DNA from: JBNAVY01 sp049700195
Lineage (GTDB): Bacteria; Bacillota; Thermoanaerobacteria; Thermoanaerobacterales; Thermoanaerobacteraceae
NCBI GenBank assembly: GCA_049700195.1
Contig: JBNAVY010000019.1
Coordinates: 1 to 40,424, forward strand
Direction: 5' to 3'
Length of the DNA stretch: 40,424 nt
Of the stretch, positions 1 through 8,444 are shown piece after piece (position 1 is the stretch's first letter; each line of letters opens with the position of its first letter). The translations under genes were made by a program, and so were the position numbers. The notes under the pieces are model-generated. The model saw only the letters and a list, made by a program, of their open reading frames with translations, ran no database searches and was not told the DNA's origin.

Positions 1-490
1 ATATAAAGCGGATTGGAACCAAGGTACGTCCATTTATAATTTCTGCTTCTGTTTCTAATACAACTTCTTTACCATTAACGTAAACTTTTGATGTATTAAA
101 ATCAAAAACTATAGTTATATCTCCTTTTGTAATTGTTACTATATTAGCATCTTTATCATAATCTAATTTAGCACCTATACCATTTGTTATAGCACGTACA
201 GGAATCAGAACATGTCCATCTTTTATAACAGGTGGTACGTCAAACTTTACTTCGACTCCTTTAATTTTAACCTTTGATTTAAATTCTTTTTGTTCCTTAG
301 CTTCAACTTTTTCTTTTGCCTTTACTTGCTTTTGTGTTTTTATTTCTTCCTGTTTTACTTTGCTTTCTTTTTCTTTATTTTCTATAGTTGCTTTTCCCTT
401 GTGATTTTTAGAATCTGGTTTTGCATAAACTGTTATAAATGTTGAAAAAGCAAGAGCAAACATTAAAATAAAAGAAATAATTTTTTTCAT
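1..490 (-). CDS. Secreted copper-amine-oxidase N-domain protein, C-terminus beyond window
   Basis: This gene reads leftwards off the edge, so only about 163 N-terminal residues are visible. Translation starts at the ATG ending at 490, with AAAGGAGG just upstream. Residues 1-24 are a signal peptide: MKK, then a hydrophobic stretch ending in VYA. A lysine- and glutamate-rich linker follows (about 25-75). From about residue 78 there is a copper amine oxidase N-terminal-type repeat, recognisable by VEVKFDVPPVIKDG, then LIPVRAI, then TLVPIRFI. In Firmicutes this module is usually a cell-surface or wall-associated domain and is not itself an oxidase. The rest of the protein cannot be seen, so its specific role is open. 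Confidence 0.75.
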   Translation of the reverse strand, partial: MKKIISFILMFALAFSTFITVYAKPDSKNHKGKATIENKEKESKVKQEEIKTQKQVKAKEKVEAKEQKEFKSKVKIKGVEVKFDVPPVIKDGHVLIPVRAITNGIGAKLDYDKDANIVTITKGDITIVFDFNTSKVYVNGKEVVLETEAEIINGRTLVPIRFI

Positions 491-570
491 ATTACTTTTC
501 CTCCTTTGTTTAAATTATTCATTATATTATTCGAAAGGAAAAGCATTTTTTAGAGGTATATTTTAAAAAT

Positions 571-2709
571 TTATTTCATTGAAAGAGAAATCCTGTTTCT
601 TTCTTTATCTACATTTATAACTCTTACTTTTATAATATCGCCAATAGACACAACATCTAAAGGATGTTTTATAAAATTTTCAGACATTTCTGATATGTGA
701 ACAAGGCCATCTGTATGTACTCCAATATCAACGAAACATCCAAAATCAATAACATTTCTTACTGTCCCCATAAGTTCCATCCCAGGATAAAGTTCATTTA
801 TTGTCATAACATCTGATTTTAAAATTGGTTTTGGAAGATCTTCTCTTGGATCTCTGCCGGGTTTTTTAAGTTCTTTGACTATATCTTTCAATGTGGGTAT
901 ACCTATACCATATTCTTTTGAAATCTTTTCAAGACCTTCTTTTTCTATAGTAAAAGCAAACTCATTTATCATAGCTTTGTTTAAAGTATTTAATTCATAT
1001 CCAAACTTATTTAATAGAATCTTTAAAGTATCATACATTTCAGGATGTACTCCTGTTGAATCAAGAATATTATCACCGTCTAAAATCCTTAAAAATCCAG
1101 CAGATTGTGTAAAAGCCGCCTCACCAAGTCTTTTAACATTTTTTATTTGTTCTCGTTTTATAAATTTACCTACCTCATTGCGATACTCTACTATGTTTTT
1201 TGCAATCGCAGCATTAATACCTGATACATATTTTAAAAGAGATACTGATGCAGTATTTAAATCTACACCAACACTGTTTACGCAATCTTCAACAACACCA
1301 TTTAGAGCTTCAGCAAGCCTTTTTTGGTCAACATCATGCTGATATTGTCCAACACCTATGGCTTTTGGATCGATTTTTACAAGCTCAGCAAGAGGATCCT
1401 GAAGCCTCCTAGCCATAGAAATTGCTCCTCTTATGCTGACATTAATATCCGGAAATTCTTCTGTACCAAGTTTTGACGCTGAGTATACAGATGCACCTGC
1501 TTCATTTACAATTACATATTTTATATTTTTATTCAATTCTTTTAACATTTCTGCTATAAACATTTCACTTTCTCTTGATGCTGTTCCGTTACCAAGTGAA
1601 ATAAGAGTTACATTATACTTATCTATTAAATCTGTCAATATTTTTTTGGCACCTTCAATATCATTTTGGGGAGGTGTTGGATATACTGTAGCAGTATCCA
1701 ATAACTTACCAGTTTCATCAACAACGGCAATTTTACATCCTGTTCTATAAGCTGGATCAAACCCCATAACAACATGTCCTTTAATTGGAGGTTGAAGCAA
1801 CAGACTCTTTAAATTTTCTTTAAAAATTATAATAGCTTTATCTTCAGCTTTTTCAGTAAGAGAATTTCGAATTTCTCTTTCTATTGAAGGATAAATAAGT
1901 CTTTTATATGAATCTACAATAGCATTTTTATAAAATTGTGAAAAAATAGTTTCTTTTTTTAGATTAAAACTTATTAATGTACTTATTATTTTTTCATTAT
2001 CTACATCTAATTTTACACTTATGTACTTTTCTCTTTCTGCTCTATTTATAGCTAATATTCTATGAGGAGGAATTGTTTTAATAGCCTCTTTATAGTCGTA
2101 ATACATTTCATAAGGAGATTTTTCTGTTTTTAAAACCTGTGTTATTATAAGTCCATTATTCCAGATAAAACTCCTGATATATTTTCTTATATCCGCATTA
2201 TCTGATATGTCTTCTGCAATTATGTCCATTGCTCCTTGGTATGCTTCTTCAATTGAAGGAACTTTTTCATTTAAATAAGCTTTTGCATATTCATCAATAT
2301 TACCATGAATAATTTCGCTTTCTGTAATAAGTTTAGCAAGAGGTTCTAACCCCTTTTCTTTAGCAATAATTGCTCTTGTTCTTCTTTTAGGCCTAAAAGG
2401 TCTGTATATATCTTCAACTTCTTGCAGTGTATCTGAATTTATTATTTTATTTTTTATTTCTTCTGTCATTTTGCCTTGTTCTTCAATAAGTCGTATAGTA
2501 TCTTGTTTTTTTTCTTCAAGATTTCTTAAATAAATAAGTCTTTCATAAAAATTTCTCAGGACTTCATCAGAAAGACTTCCTGTAAATTCTTTTCTGTACC
2601 TTGCTATAAAAGGAATAGTATTACCTTCATCTATAAGTTTTATTGTGTTTTCAACTTGAAAGTCTTTTAATTGAAATTCCTTTTTTAATAATTCAAAAAC
2701 TTTATTCAT
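571..2709 (-). CDS. tex: Tex family RNA-binding transcription accessory protein
   Basis: The protein has 712 residues, close to the usual 720-780 of the family. It shows the Tex order: N-terminal helical domain with NTIPFIARYRKE near residue 30, a YqgF/RNase H-like domain around 315-440 (GFDPAYRTGCKIAVVD), tandem helix-hairpin-helix elements around 480-560 (NTASVSLLKYVSGI), and a C-terminal S1 RNA-binding domain from about 640 (DFGCFVDIGVHTDGLVHIS). Tex is a cytoplasmic nucleic-acid-binding protein linked to transcription and RNA metabolism. Its start has AAAGGAGC eight bases upstream. It lies 49 bases after prfB and probably shares the secA-prfB transcript, with a weak hairpin between. Confidence 0.93.
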   Translation of the reverse strand: MNKVFELLKKEFQLKDFQVENTIKLIDEGNTIPFIARYRKEFTGSLSDEVLRNFYERLIYLRNLEEKKQDTIRLIEEQGKMTEEIKNKIINSDTLQEVEDIYRPFRPKRRTRAIIAKEKGLEPLAKLITESEIIHGNIDEYAKAYLNEKVPSIEEAYQGAMDIIAEDISDNADIRKYIRSFIWNNGLIITQVLKTEKSPYEMYYDYKEAIKTIPPHRILAINRAEREKYISVKLDVDNEKIISTLISFNLKKETIFSQFYKNAIVDSYKRLIYPSIEREIRNSLTEKAEDKAIIIFKENLKSLLLQPPIKGHVVMGFDPAYRTGCKIAVVDETGKLLDTATVYPTPPQNDIEGAKKILTDLIDKYNVTLISLGNGTASRESEMFIAEMLKELNKNIKYVIVNEAGASVYSASKLGTEEFPDINVSIRGAISMARRLQDPLAELVKIDPKAIGVGQYQHDVDQKRLAEALNGVVEDCVNSVGVDLNTASVSLLKYVSGINAAIAKNIVEYRNEVGKFIKREQIKNVKRLGEAAFTQSAGFLRILDGDNILDSTGVHPEMYDTLKILLNKFGYELNTLNKAMINEFAFTIEKEGLEKISKEYGIGIPTLKDIVKELKKPGRDPREDLPKPILKSDVMTINELYPGMELMGTVRNVIDFGCFVDIGVHTDGLVHISEMSENFIKHPLDVVSIGDIIKVRVINVDKERNRISLSMK

Positions 2710-2740
2710 ACAAAGCTCCTTTCACTTTTTATAATTAGCT

Positions 2741-2770
2741 ATAATTAAAGGGATACCATTATGATATCCC
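2741..2770 (-). terminator. Weak hairpin at the end of prfB
   Basis: On the minus strand GGGATA (2770-2765) pairs with TATCCC (2755-2750) around a nine-base loop, followed by TTTAATTAT. The stem overlaps the prfB stop codon. With six pairs and a broken U tract it may only attenuate read-through into tex. Confidence 0.4.
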
Positions 2771-3866
2771 CTGAGAATTTTGTTTAAGGTACTCATTTAT
2801 AAAGCCATCTATATCTCCATCCATAACAGCTCCAACATTCCCGACTTCGAAATTCGTCCTATGGTCTTTAACAAGCGTATAAGGCTGAAAAACATATGAT
2901 CTAATCTGGTTACCCCAGCCAGCTTCTTTATATTCGCCCTTTAAATCATCTATCTTTTCCTTTTTCTCTTTTAACATTAAATCTATTAATTTTGCTTTTA
3001 ACATCTTCATAGCTGTTTCTCTGTTAGAAATCTGAGATCTTTCACTCTGACATGCAACAACTATCCCTGTTGGAATATGAGTAATTCTAATAGCAGATTC
3101 AGTTTTGTTTACATGTTGCCCTCCTGCTCCTGATGACCTGTAGGTATCTACTTTTAAATCTTCACTCCTTATATCAACTTCTAAATCTTCATTTATTTCA
3201 GGTAATACTTCTACAAGAGCAAACGATGTATGTCTTCGACCTGCAGCATCAAAAGGTGAAATTCTTACTAGTCTATGAACACCAGCCTCAGATTTTAGGT
3301 ACCCATAAGCATAGTCTCCTTTTACCATAATAGTAACGCTTTTTATCCCAGCTTCATCACCATCTAGATAATCGAGAGTTTCTACTTCAAAACCTTTGTC
3401 TGAAGCCCATCTTGTATACATGCGAAAAAGCATCTCTGCCCAATCTTGGGCCTCAGTCCCACCAGAGCCAGCATGTATAGATAGAATAGCATTATTTTCA
3501 TCATAAGGGCCATTTAAAAGTGTTTTTATTTTTAATTCTTCTATTTTGTTCCTTAGCAAATAGATTGACTTTTTTACTTCTTCTTCCAATGATTCATCCT
3601 GTTCCTCAATTCCAAGCTCTACAAGAGCATTTAAATCTTCCCATTCGGATACCAAAGAATTATATTCATCTAAAAGTTCCTTAAGATTTTTAAGACGCTT
3701 AGAATAACTTTGAGATTTCTCTAAATCATTCCAGAAATCTGGCTCAGACATCTTCTGATCTATATCATTAATTTCTCTTTTGACATTTTCTATGTCAAAG
3801 AGAAGCCCCCATTTCTTTTATATTTTCCCACATATTATTTATTTCAAGTTTATGATCTTGCAGCAA
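2759..3866 (-). CDS. prfB: Peptide chain release factor 2, made by programmed +1 frameshift
   Basis: RF2 releases finished peptides at UGA and UAA codons. The gene is in two frames. A 23-codon first frame starts at TTG (3866-3864), with AAAGGAGA upstream, and ends at an in-frame TGA (3797-3795). Skipping one T continues for 345 codons to the stop at 2759, giving 368 residues, close to the family's usual length of about 365. The second frame carries the RF2 codon-recognition tripeptide SPF (RISPFDAAG) and the catalytic GGQ loop (SSGAGGQHVNK). It lies 43 bases after secA, the neighbour seen in many Firmicutes. Frameshifting at a UGA makes synthesis self-limiting: plentiful RF2 ends translation early. 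Confidence 0.96.
3794..3812 (-). promoter_or_regulatory. prfB +1 programmed frameshift site
   Basis: The site reads CTT TGA C on the minus strand, the canonical RF2 slip site. Five Gs (3812-3808) lie upstream as the internal Shine-Dalgarno-like stimulator. Here five bases separate the G run from CTT, against three in the E. coli site (AGGGGG TAT CTT TGA C, from memory). The rest is standard. Confidence 0.93.
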
Positions 3867-3909
3867 TTTAATCTCTCCTTTTATAATTGTATTTATTTAT
3901 ATTAATAAA

Positions 3910-6597
3910 TTACTTTACATTAGCACCACAGCAATTTTTGTATTTTTTGCCACTTCCGCAGGGGCATGGATCATTTCTACCAATTTTTTTCCCTTTTACA
4001 ATAGGTTTTTTTTCTTGAGCATCAACATTTGTAGTCAAAGGCTTTGCAACCTGCTCTCTCTTTAATGGAGCTTCTTTTGTAAGCTGTACATGATAAAGGA
4101 ACTTAATAGTATCTTCCTGTATGCTTTCTATTAAATCTTCAAACATATCAAAGCCTAATTTCTTATATTCGATAACAGGATCAATCTGTCCATAAGCTCT
4201 TAAGCCTATCCCCTGTCTTAATTGATCCATATCATCTATATGGTCCATCCACTTTGTATCAACTACTTTCAATAAGACAATTCTTTCAATTTCACGCATC
4301 TGTTCTGGACCAATTTCTGCTTCTTTTTTCTCATATTGTTTTAAAGCCTGTTCATATATAATATCAGTTAAAACCTCTTTATCTAATCTATCTGTATCTA
4401 TATCTATTTCTACACTATCTTTTTCAAGGAAAATTTCATATAAATGTTCAAGTAATCCTTTTATATCCCATTCTTCAGGGTATTTGCTATTACTTGTGTA
4501 TATCTCAACATTTCTTTCTATTATGCTTTTGGCCATGTCAAGAATATATTGTCTTAAATCTTCTCCTTCTAAAACCTTTCTTCTCTCTTTGTAAATTATC
4601 TCTCTTTGTTTATTCATTACATCATCATACTGTAAAACATGCTTTCTTGTGTCAAAATTTATTCCTTCAACCTTTTTCTGTGCCTGTTCAATCTGTTTAG
4701 TTAAAATCCCATGTTCTATAGGTTGATCATCTTCAATCCCTAGAGAACTCATCATGTTTTTTACTCTATCTGAACCAAAAAGTCTCATTAAATCATCTTC
4801 TAATGAAATATAGAACCTGGATTCGCCCGGATCACCCTGACGCCCTGAACGTCCTCTTAACTGATTATCTATTCTTCTTGATTCATGTCTTTCTGTACCT
4901 ATTATGTGAAGTCCGCCAACTTTTATAACCTCATCATGTTCCTTTTCAGTTTCTTTTTTTGCTTCTTCTAAAAGTTTCTGATATCTTTCACGAGCTTTAC
5001 CTACTTCTTCATTTGATATTGGCCCATATCCTGATGCCTCATTTATAATATCTTTAGAATAGCCTTCTTCCTCCATCTTCTTTTTAGCCATAAATTCAGG
5101 ATTTCCACCCAAAAGAATATCTGTACCACGTCCAGCCATGTTTGTCGCTATAGTTACTGCGCCCTTTCTGCCTGCCTGTGCTATTATTTCTGCTTCTTTT
5201 TCATGATATTTTGCATTTAAAACCTGATGAGGAATGCCAAGTCTTTTAAGCATACTGCTCAATCTTTCAGATTTTTCAATTGATATCGTTCCAACTAACA
5301 CCGGTTGACCTTTTTTATGATGTTCTAAAATATCCTGTACAACTGCATTAAATTTTGCATCTTCAGTCTTATATATAACATCATGATGATCAGTCCTGAT
5401 CATCTCTTTGTTTGTTGGAATAACAACAACATCTAAGCCATATATTGCCCTAAATTCCTGTTCCTCTGTCTGAGCTGTACCTGTCATACCAGCAAGTTTA
5501 TCATACATTCTAAAATAATTCTGGAAGGTTATGGTAGCTAAAGTTTTACTTTCTCTTTCTACTTTTACCCCTTCCTTAGCTTCTATTGCCTGATGAAGAC
5601 CTTCGCTGTATCTTCTGCCAAACATAAGTCTTCCTGTAAACTCATCTACTATGACAACTTCACCATCTTTTACAACATAATCTATATCCCTCTTCATAAT
5701 CCCATGAGCTTTTAATGCCTGATTTATATGATGAGAAATCTCCATGTTATCAATATCGGCTAAATTTTTAATTCCAAAGAAAACTTCTGCTTTACTTACA
5801 CCTTTTTCAGTTAAACTTACTGCATGAGCTTTTTCATCAACAGTATAATCATCTTCAGGTTTTAATGTCCTAACAAATCTGTCTGCAAGCTTATACATAT
5901 CTGTTGACTTTTCGCCTACTCCAGAAATAATTAAAGGTGTTCTTGCTTCATCAATTAAAATACTGTCAACCTCATCGACGATAGCATAATTTAAATGTCT
6001 TTGGACCATTTCTTCCTTGTATATAACCATATTGTCTCTTAAATAATCAAAACCAAATTCATTATTTGTGCCATAGGTTATATCAGATGCATAAGCAATT
6101 TTTCGTTCCATAGGATCCATATCGTGCAAAATAACACCAACACTCAATCCAAGAAATTCATAAATTCTGCCCATCCAATCACGGTCTCTTCTTGCAAGAT
6201 AGTCATTGACAGTTACTATATGGACACCTTTCCCCTCTAAAGCATTTAAGTAAGCAGGAAGTGTAGCAACTAAAGTTTTACCTTCACCAGTTTTCATTTC
6301 TGCAATACGACCTTGATGAAGTACAATACCACCTATTATCTGCACTTTAAAATGCTTCATTTTTAATGTTCTCCATGAAGCTTCTCTCACCACAGCAAAA
6401 GCTTCAGGAAGTATATCATCAAGTGTTTCGCCATTTTTAAGCCTTTCTTTAAATTCCTGAGTTTTACTTTTTAACTGTTCATCTGTAAGTTTTGACATTG
6501 CTTCATCATATGACAAAACCTGTTCTGCAATAGGTTCAATTCTGCGTACTTCCTTTTCACTGTAATTTCCAAAAACTTTCTCTAATATATTAAACAT
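3910..6597 (-). CDS. secA: Preprotein translocase ATPase SecA
   Basis: SecA is the cytoplasmic motor that drives unfolded preproteins through SecYEG. The preferred start is the ATG at 6597 (MFNILEKVFG), with GAAGGTGAT just before it, giving 895 residues. An upstream in-frame ATG at 6627 would add ten atypical residues. Visible motifs are Walker A (MKTGEGKTLVATL, near residue 100), the DEVD box followed by SILIDEARTPL (near 205), the helicase motif GRGTDI, HESRRIDNQLRGRSGRQGD, and the C-terminal zinc-binding CPCGSGKKYKNCC for SecB/ribosome contact. It heads a secA-prfB-tex transcript with a good promoter at 6634-6662. Confidence 0.98.
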   Translation of the reverse strand: MFNILEKVFGNYSEKEVRRIEPIAEQVLSYDEAMSKLTDEQLKSKTQEFKERLKNGETLDDILPEAFAVVREASWRTLKMKHFKVQIIGGIVLHQGRIAEMKTGEGKTLVATLPAYLNALEGKGVHIVTVNDYLARRDRDWMGRIYEFLGLSVGVILHDMDPMERKIAYASDITYGTNNEFGFDYLRDNMVIYKEEMVQRHLNYAIVDEVDSILIDEARTPLIISGVGEKSTDMYKLADRFVRTLKPEDDYTVDEKAHAVSLTEKGVSKAEVFFGIKNLADIDNMEISHHINQALKAHGIMKRDIDYVVKDGEVVIVDEFTGRLMFGRRYSEGLHQAIEAKEGVKVERESKTLATITFQNYFRMYDKLAGMTGTAQTEEQEFRAIYGLDVVVIPTNKEMIRTDHHDVIYKTEDAKFNAVVQDILEHHKKGQPVLVGTISIEKSERLSSMLKRLGIPHQVLNAKYHEKEAEIIAQAGRKGAVTIATNMAGRGTDILLGGNPEFMAKKKMEEEGYSKDIINEASGYGPISNEEVGKARERYQKLLEEAKKETEKEHDEVIKVGGLHIIGTERHESRRIDNQLRGRSGRQGDPGESRFYISLEDDLMRLFGSDRVKNMMSSLGIEDDQPIEHGILTKQIEQAQKKVEGINFDTRKHVLQYDDVMNKQREIIYKERRKVLEGEDLRQYILDMAKSIIERNVEIYTSNSKYPEEWDIKGLLEHLYEIFLEKDSVEIDIDTDRLDKEVLTDIIYEQALKQYEKKEAEIGPEQMREIERIVLLKVVDTKWMDHIDDMDQLRQGIGLRAYGQIDPVIEYKKLGFDMFEDLIESIQEDTIKFLYHVQLTKEAPLKREQVAKPLTTNVDAQEKKPIVKGKKIGRNDPCPCGSGKKYKNCCGANVK

Positions 6598-6633
6598 TTT
6601 ATCACCTTCTAAGGTATTATTAATCAAATATAT

Positions 6634-6662
6634 ATTATATCACTAAGTTTTAAACATATCAA
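6634..6662 (-). promoter_or_regulatory. Sigma-A promoter of secA
   Basis: On the minus strand TTGATA (6662-6657), a 17-base spacer and TATAAT (6639-6634). A TGA directly before the -10 forms an extended -10. It lies about 40 bases before the secA start. Confidence 0.75.
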
Positions 6663-6715
6663 CAAAACCAGGAAAACATAATAAATAATTTACATTTTGT
6701 TCATAAAATATTAAC

Positions 6716-6751
6716 AAAAAAACTCAAAAGACAGATTATCCTGCTTCTGAG
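6716..6751 (-). terminator. Intrinsic terminator after the niacin transporter gene
   Basis: On the minus strand, a stem of eight pairs (CTCAGAAG with CTTTTGAG, including one G-U), a bulge, three more pairs and a GATAAT loop are followed directly by seven Ts. This separates the transporter gene from secA. Confidence 0.8.
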
Positions 6752-6773
6752 CCATATTAGATATATTTTAAAT

Positions 6774-7274
6774 TCAATTTTTTGTATACATAGGTCTTAA
6801 TTTTAGTATAGGATTTAATGAATAAAAAATAGCAATTGCAATTACAGAATCTATTATATGATGAAATATAGTACCTATCCCTACAACTATAAAAGCTTTA
6901 TAAAAATCAAAACCAAAAAGCATAACAACAAGTGCTTCTAAAATTACATGAATAGGTAAAGTTGCCGCTAAAGCCAGCGGAAATGAGTATCCTTTTTGTA
7001 TCATTTTAGCACCTGCATATCCAAAAACAGCATGAACAGAAGCTCTTGCAGCAATAACAGGTCCCAACTTAATTAAAAATCCAAATGCAGAGCCAAGCCC
7101 TACAAACACTGCCGCTGATGGACTTATAAGCATTGCAAGCATTACAGGAACATGTGCAGCTAAAGTTGCTGAAAATGGCGGTATAACTATACCTAAAACC
7201 CCTCCAAAAGCAAGTGGAATAATAATTGCAAAGGCTGCTAAAAGACCTGCTATGGTAATATCTCTCGCTTTCAC
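6774..7274 (-). CDS. niaX: Probable niacin transporter, ECF S-component type
   Basis: This is a 166-residue, very hydrophobic protein with about five or six membrane segments and a short polar C-terminus. The start chosen is GTG at 7274, with GGAGG seven bases upstream. An ATG at 7319 in the same frame would overlap the promoter. The size, the alanine- and glycine-rich helices and the conserved-looking ARASVHAVFGYAGA segment fit small substrate-binding membrane subunits of ECF vitamin transporters. The niacin assignment rests mainly on context: the next gene upstream encodes a NiaR-type nicotinate-responsive repressor, and a palindrome lies in this gene's promoter. It would need the shared EcfAAT energising module, which is not in this window. 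Another small vitamin transporter remains possible. Confidence 0.72.
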   Translation of the reverse strand: MKARDITIAGLLAAFAIIIPLAFGGVLGIVIPPFSATLAAHVPVMLAMLISPSAAVFVGLGSAFGFLIKLGPVIAARASVHAVFGYAGAKMIQKGYSFPLALAATLPIHVILEALVVMLFGFDFYKAFIVVGIGTIFHHIIDSVIAIAIFYSLNPILKLRPMYTKN

Positions 7275-7306
7275 AATAAAACCTCCAATATTAATTTTAT
7301 AATTAT

Positions 7307-7336
7307 AGTATACACACATGTATATACATCTGTCAA
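7307..7336 (-). promoter_or_regulatory. Promoter of the transporter gene with a probable NiaR operator in its spacer
   Basis: On the minus strand TTGACA (7336-7331), an 18-base spacer and TATACT (7312-7307). The spacer holds the perfect 12-base palindrome ATGTATATACAT (7318-7329), which extends to a 20-base imperfect palindrome at 7314-7333 with matching ACA/TGT ends. A repressor bound there would block RNA polymerase. Since niaR is the adjacent gene, NiaR is the natural candidate. Confidence 0.7.
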
Positions 7337-7340
7337 CAAT

Positions 7341-7371
7341 AAAATAACCACTTTTTAAATTTTAAGTGGTT
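7341..7371 (-). terminator. Terminator after niaR
   Basis: AACCACTT (7346-7353) pairs with AAGTGGTT (7364-7371) around a ten-base AT loop. The minus strand continues as ATTTTATTG. It sits between the niaR stop and the transporter promoter, so the two genes are separate transcripts. Confidence 0.65.
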
Positions 7372-7378
7372 TTAAATT

Positions 7379-7894
7379 TTACTCTATTAAAAAGCCTTTT
7401 TCTTTAAGAGCTTTTTGTATTCTTTCCAATGTTTCCAAATCTTTAGCTTCAACAGTATGAAGATGGACTCCCTCTGTAAGAGATGAAAGTAAAGTGGTTT
7501 TCCCATTTTCTATATATCTCATAAACTGTTTTACTTCATATCTTGAAGAAACCATTAAAAGTCCTTTTATTTCACCATAAAAAGGATGTTCTACAATAAC
7601 ATCCAATACTTTACCACCATTATCAACTATAAGGTTTAATTCTTCTTCTGTCCTGTCATAGTCATGTCTGACAGCAAAAACCTTTTTTATAAAACCGCCA
7701 TTAGTACTAAAATCTTTTATATAACCCTGCGGTGTAGATATGATTTTTACGCCTTCCGCTCTTAAAATAGCCACATCTTGGACAATAATCTGTCTTGTAA
7801 CATTAAATTTTTTAGCAAGTTCTGAACCGGATATAGGCTCTAAAGTTTTGCTCAATATATCAACTATACTGTTTCTTCTTTCCTGTGAATTCAT
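7379..7894 (-). CDS. niaR: NiaR-type nicotinate-responsive repressor (HTH plus 3H domain)
   Basis: This is a 171-residue cytoplasmic regulator. Residues 5-60 form a winged helix-turn-helix (SGSELAKKFNVTRQIIVQDV). Residues about 72-170 match the 3H domain, named for its histidines: His77 in RHDYD, His103 in EHPFYGEIKG, and His144 and His146 in VHLHTVEA. In the known family the 3H domain binds nicotinate with a metal, and the protein represses NAD-precursor uptake or synthesis genes. The start at 7894 has AAGGTG nine bases upstream and lies 35 bases inside the end of the DUF5317 gene, so the two are probably translationally coupled. The next gene downstream looks like its target. Confidence 0.9.
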   Translation of the reverse strand: MNSQERRNSIVDILSKTLEPISGSELAKKFNVTRQIIVQDVAILRAEGVKIISTPQGYIKDFSTNGGFIKKVFAVRHDYDRTEEELNLIVDNGGKVLDVIVEHPFYGEIKGLLMVSSRYEVKQFMRYIENGKTTLLSSLTEGVHLHTVEAKDLETLERIQKALKEKGFLIE

Positions 7895-8444
7895 GATTTT
7901 TCACCTTTTTTATCATTGCATTTGTTACAAGTAAAAACGTGCCTGTTGCCATTACAAGATCTCCAATACTAAACGCTTTAGGTAGAGGATAAGGTCTTGG
8001 TAAAATAAGGACATCAGCTAAAAATTTCAGTCTTGTTGTGCTTGTCAAAGCCTGATGTGTTGCAATTTTACCAGCTTCTAAATTTGGAATAAGATAATTT
8101 AAACCACCTCTTTGCAATGCATCAACAGAGACAGGCATTTTCCCTCCATTTGCAAAGATTACGATAAAATTGAGCAAAACACCAATGCTTATAATATTGA
8201 AATATTTATTATCTTTATTATACCATAGGCCTATGAAAAGCAAAACATATACAGCAAAATGTATATATGGACTGTATGTTTGTATAAATGCATACTTATC
8301 ATAAAAATTTAACATAACTATTTGTATTGCAAAAGCCCCTATAAATATACTTGGTTTTTTTATTACAATGTCTGCTATACCACTTATTTTCCCTTTTCTT
8401 AATTTCCCATAAATAACTGATGCACCTAAAGAATCAAATATCAT
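7860..8444 (-). CDS. DUF5317 membrane protein
   Basis: This 194-residue protein is probably an integral membrane protein with about five hydrophobic segments. The first at about residue 33 follows the basic KLRKGKI region, and the last is near 165-180. The loop NGGKMPVSVDALQRGG at about 98-113, and the ILPRPYPLPKAFSIGD segment near 148, look like the conserved signature of DUF5317, a clostridial family of unknown function. The start (8444) overlaps the end of the HD-GYP gene by 11 bases, with AAGGAGGAA inside that gene. The end overlaps niaR by 35 bases. This tight packing suggests one operon of HD-GYP, DUF5317 and niaR. The biochemical role is unknown. Confidence 0.75.
   Translation of the reverse strand: MIFDSLGASVIYGKLRKGKISGIADIVIKKPSIFIGAFAIQIVMLNFYDKYAFIQTYSPYIHFAVYVLLFIGLWYNKDNKYFNIISIGVLLNFIVIFANGGKMPVSVDALQRGGLNYLIPNLEAGKIATHQALTSTTRLKFLADVLILPRPYPLPKAFSIGDLVMATGTFLLVTNAMIKKVKNHEFTGKKKQYS

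Noticed and set aside
875..1342. Plus-strand frames opposite tex, secA, metK and other large genes
   Set aside because: They lie entirely antisense to strongly supported proteins, lack ribosome sites and show no recognisable domains.
3910..6627. Longer SecA start at 6627
   Set aside because: It would put the AAGGTGAT ribosome site inside the coding region; the ATG at 6597 has that site at the right distance and gives the usual SecA N-terminus.
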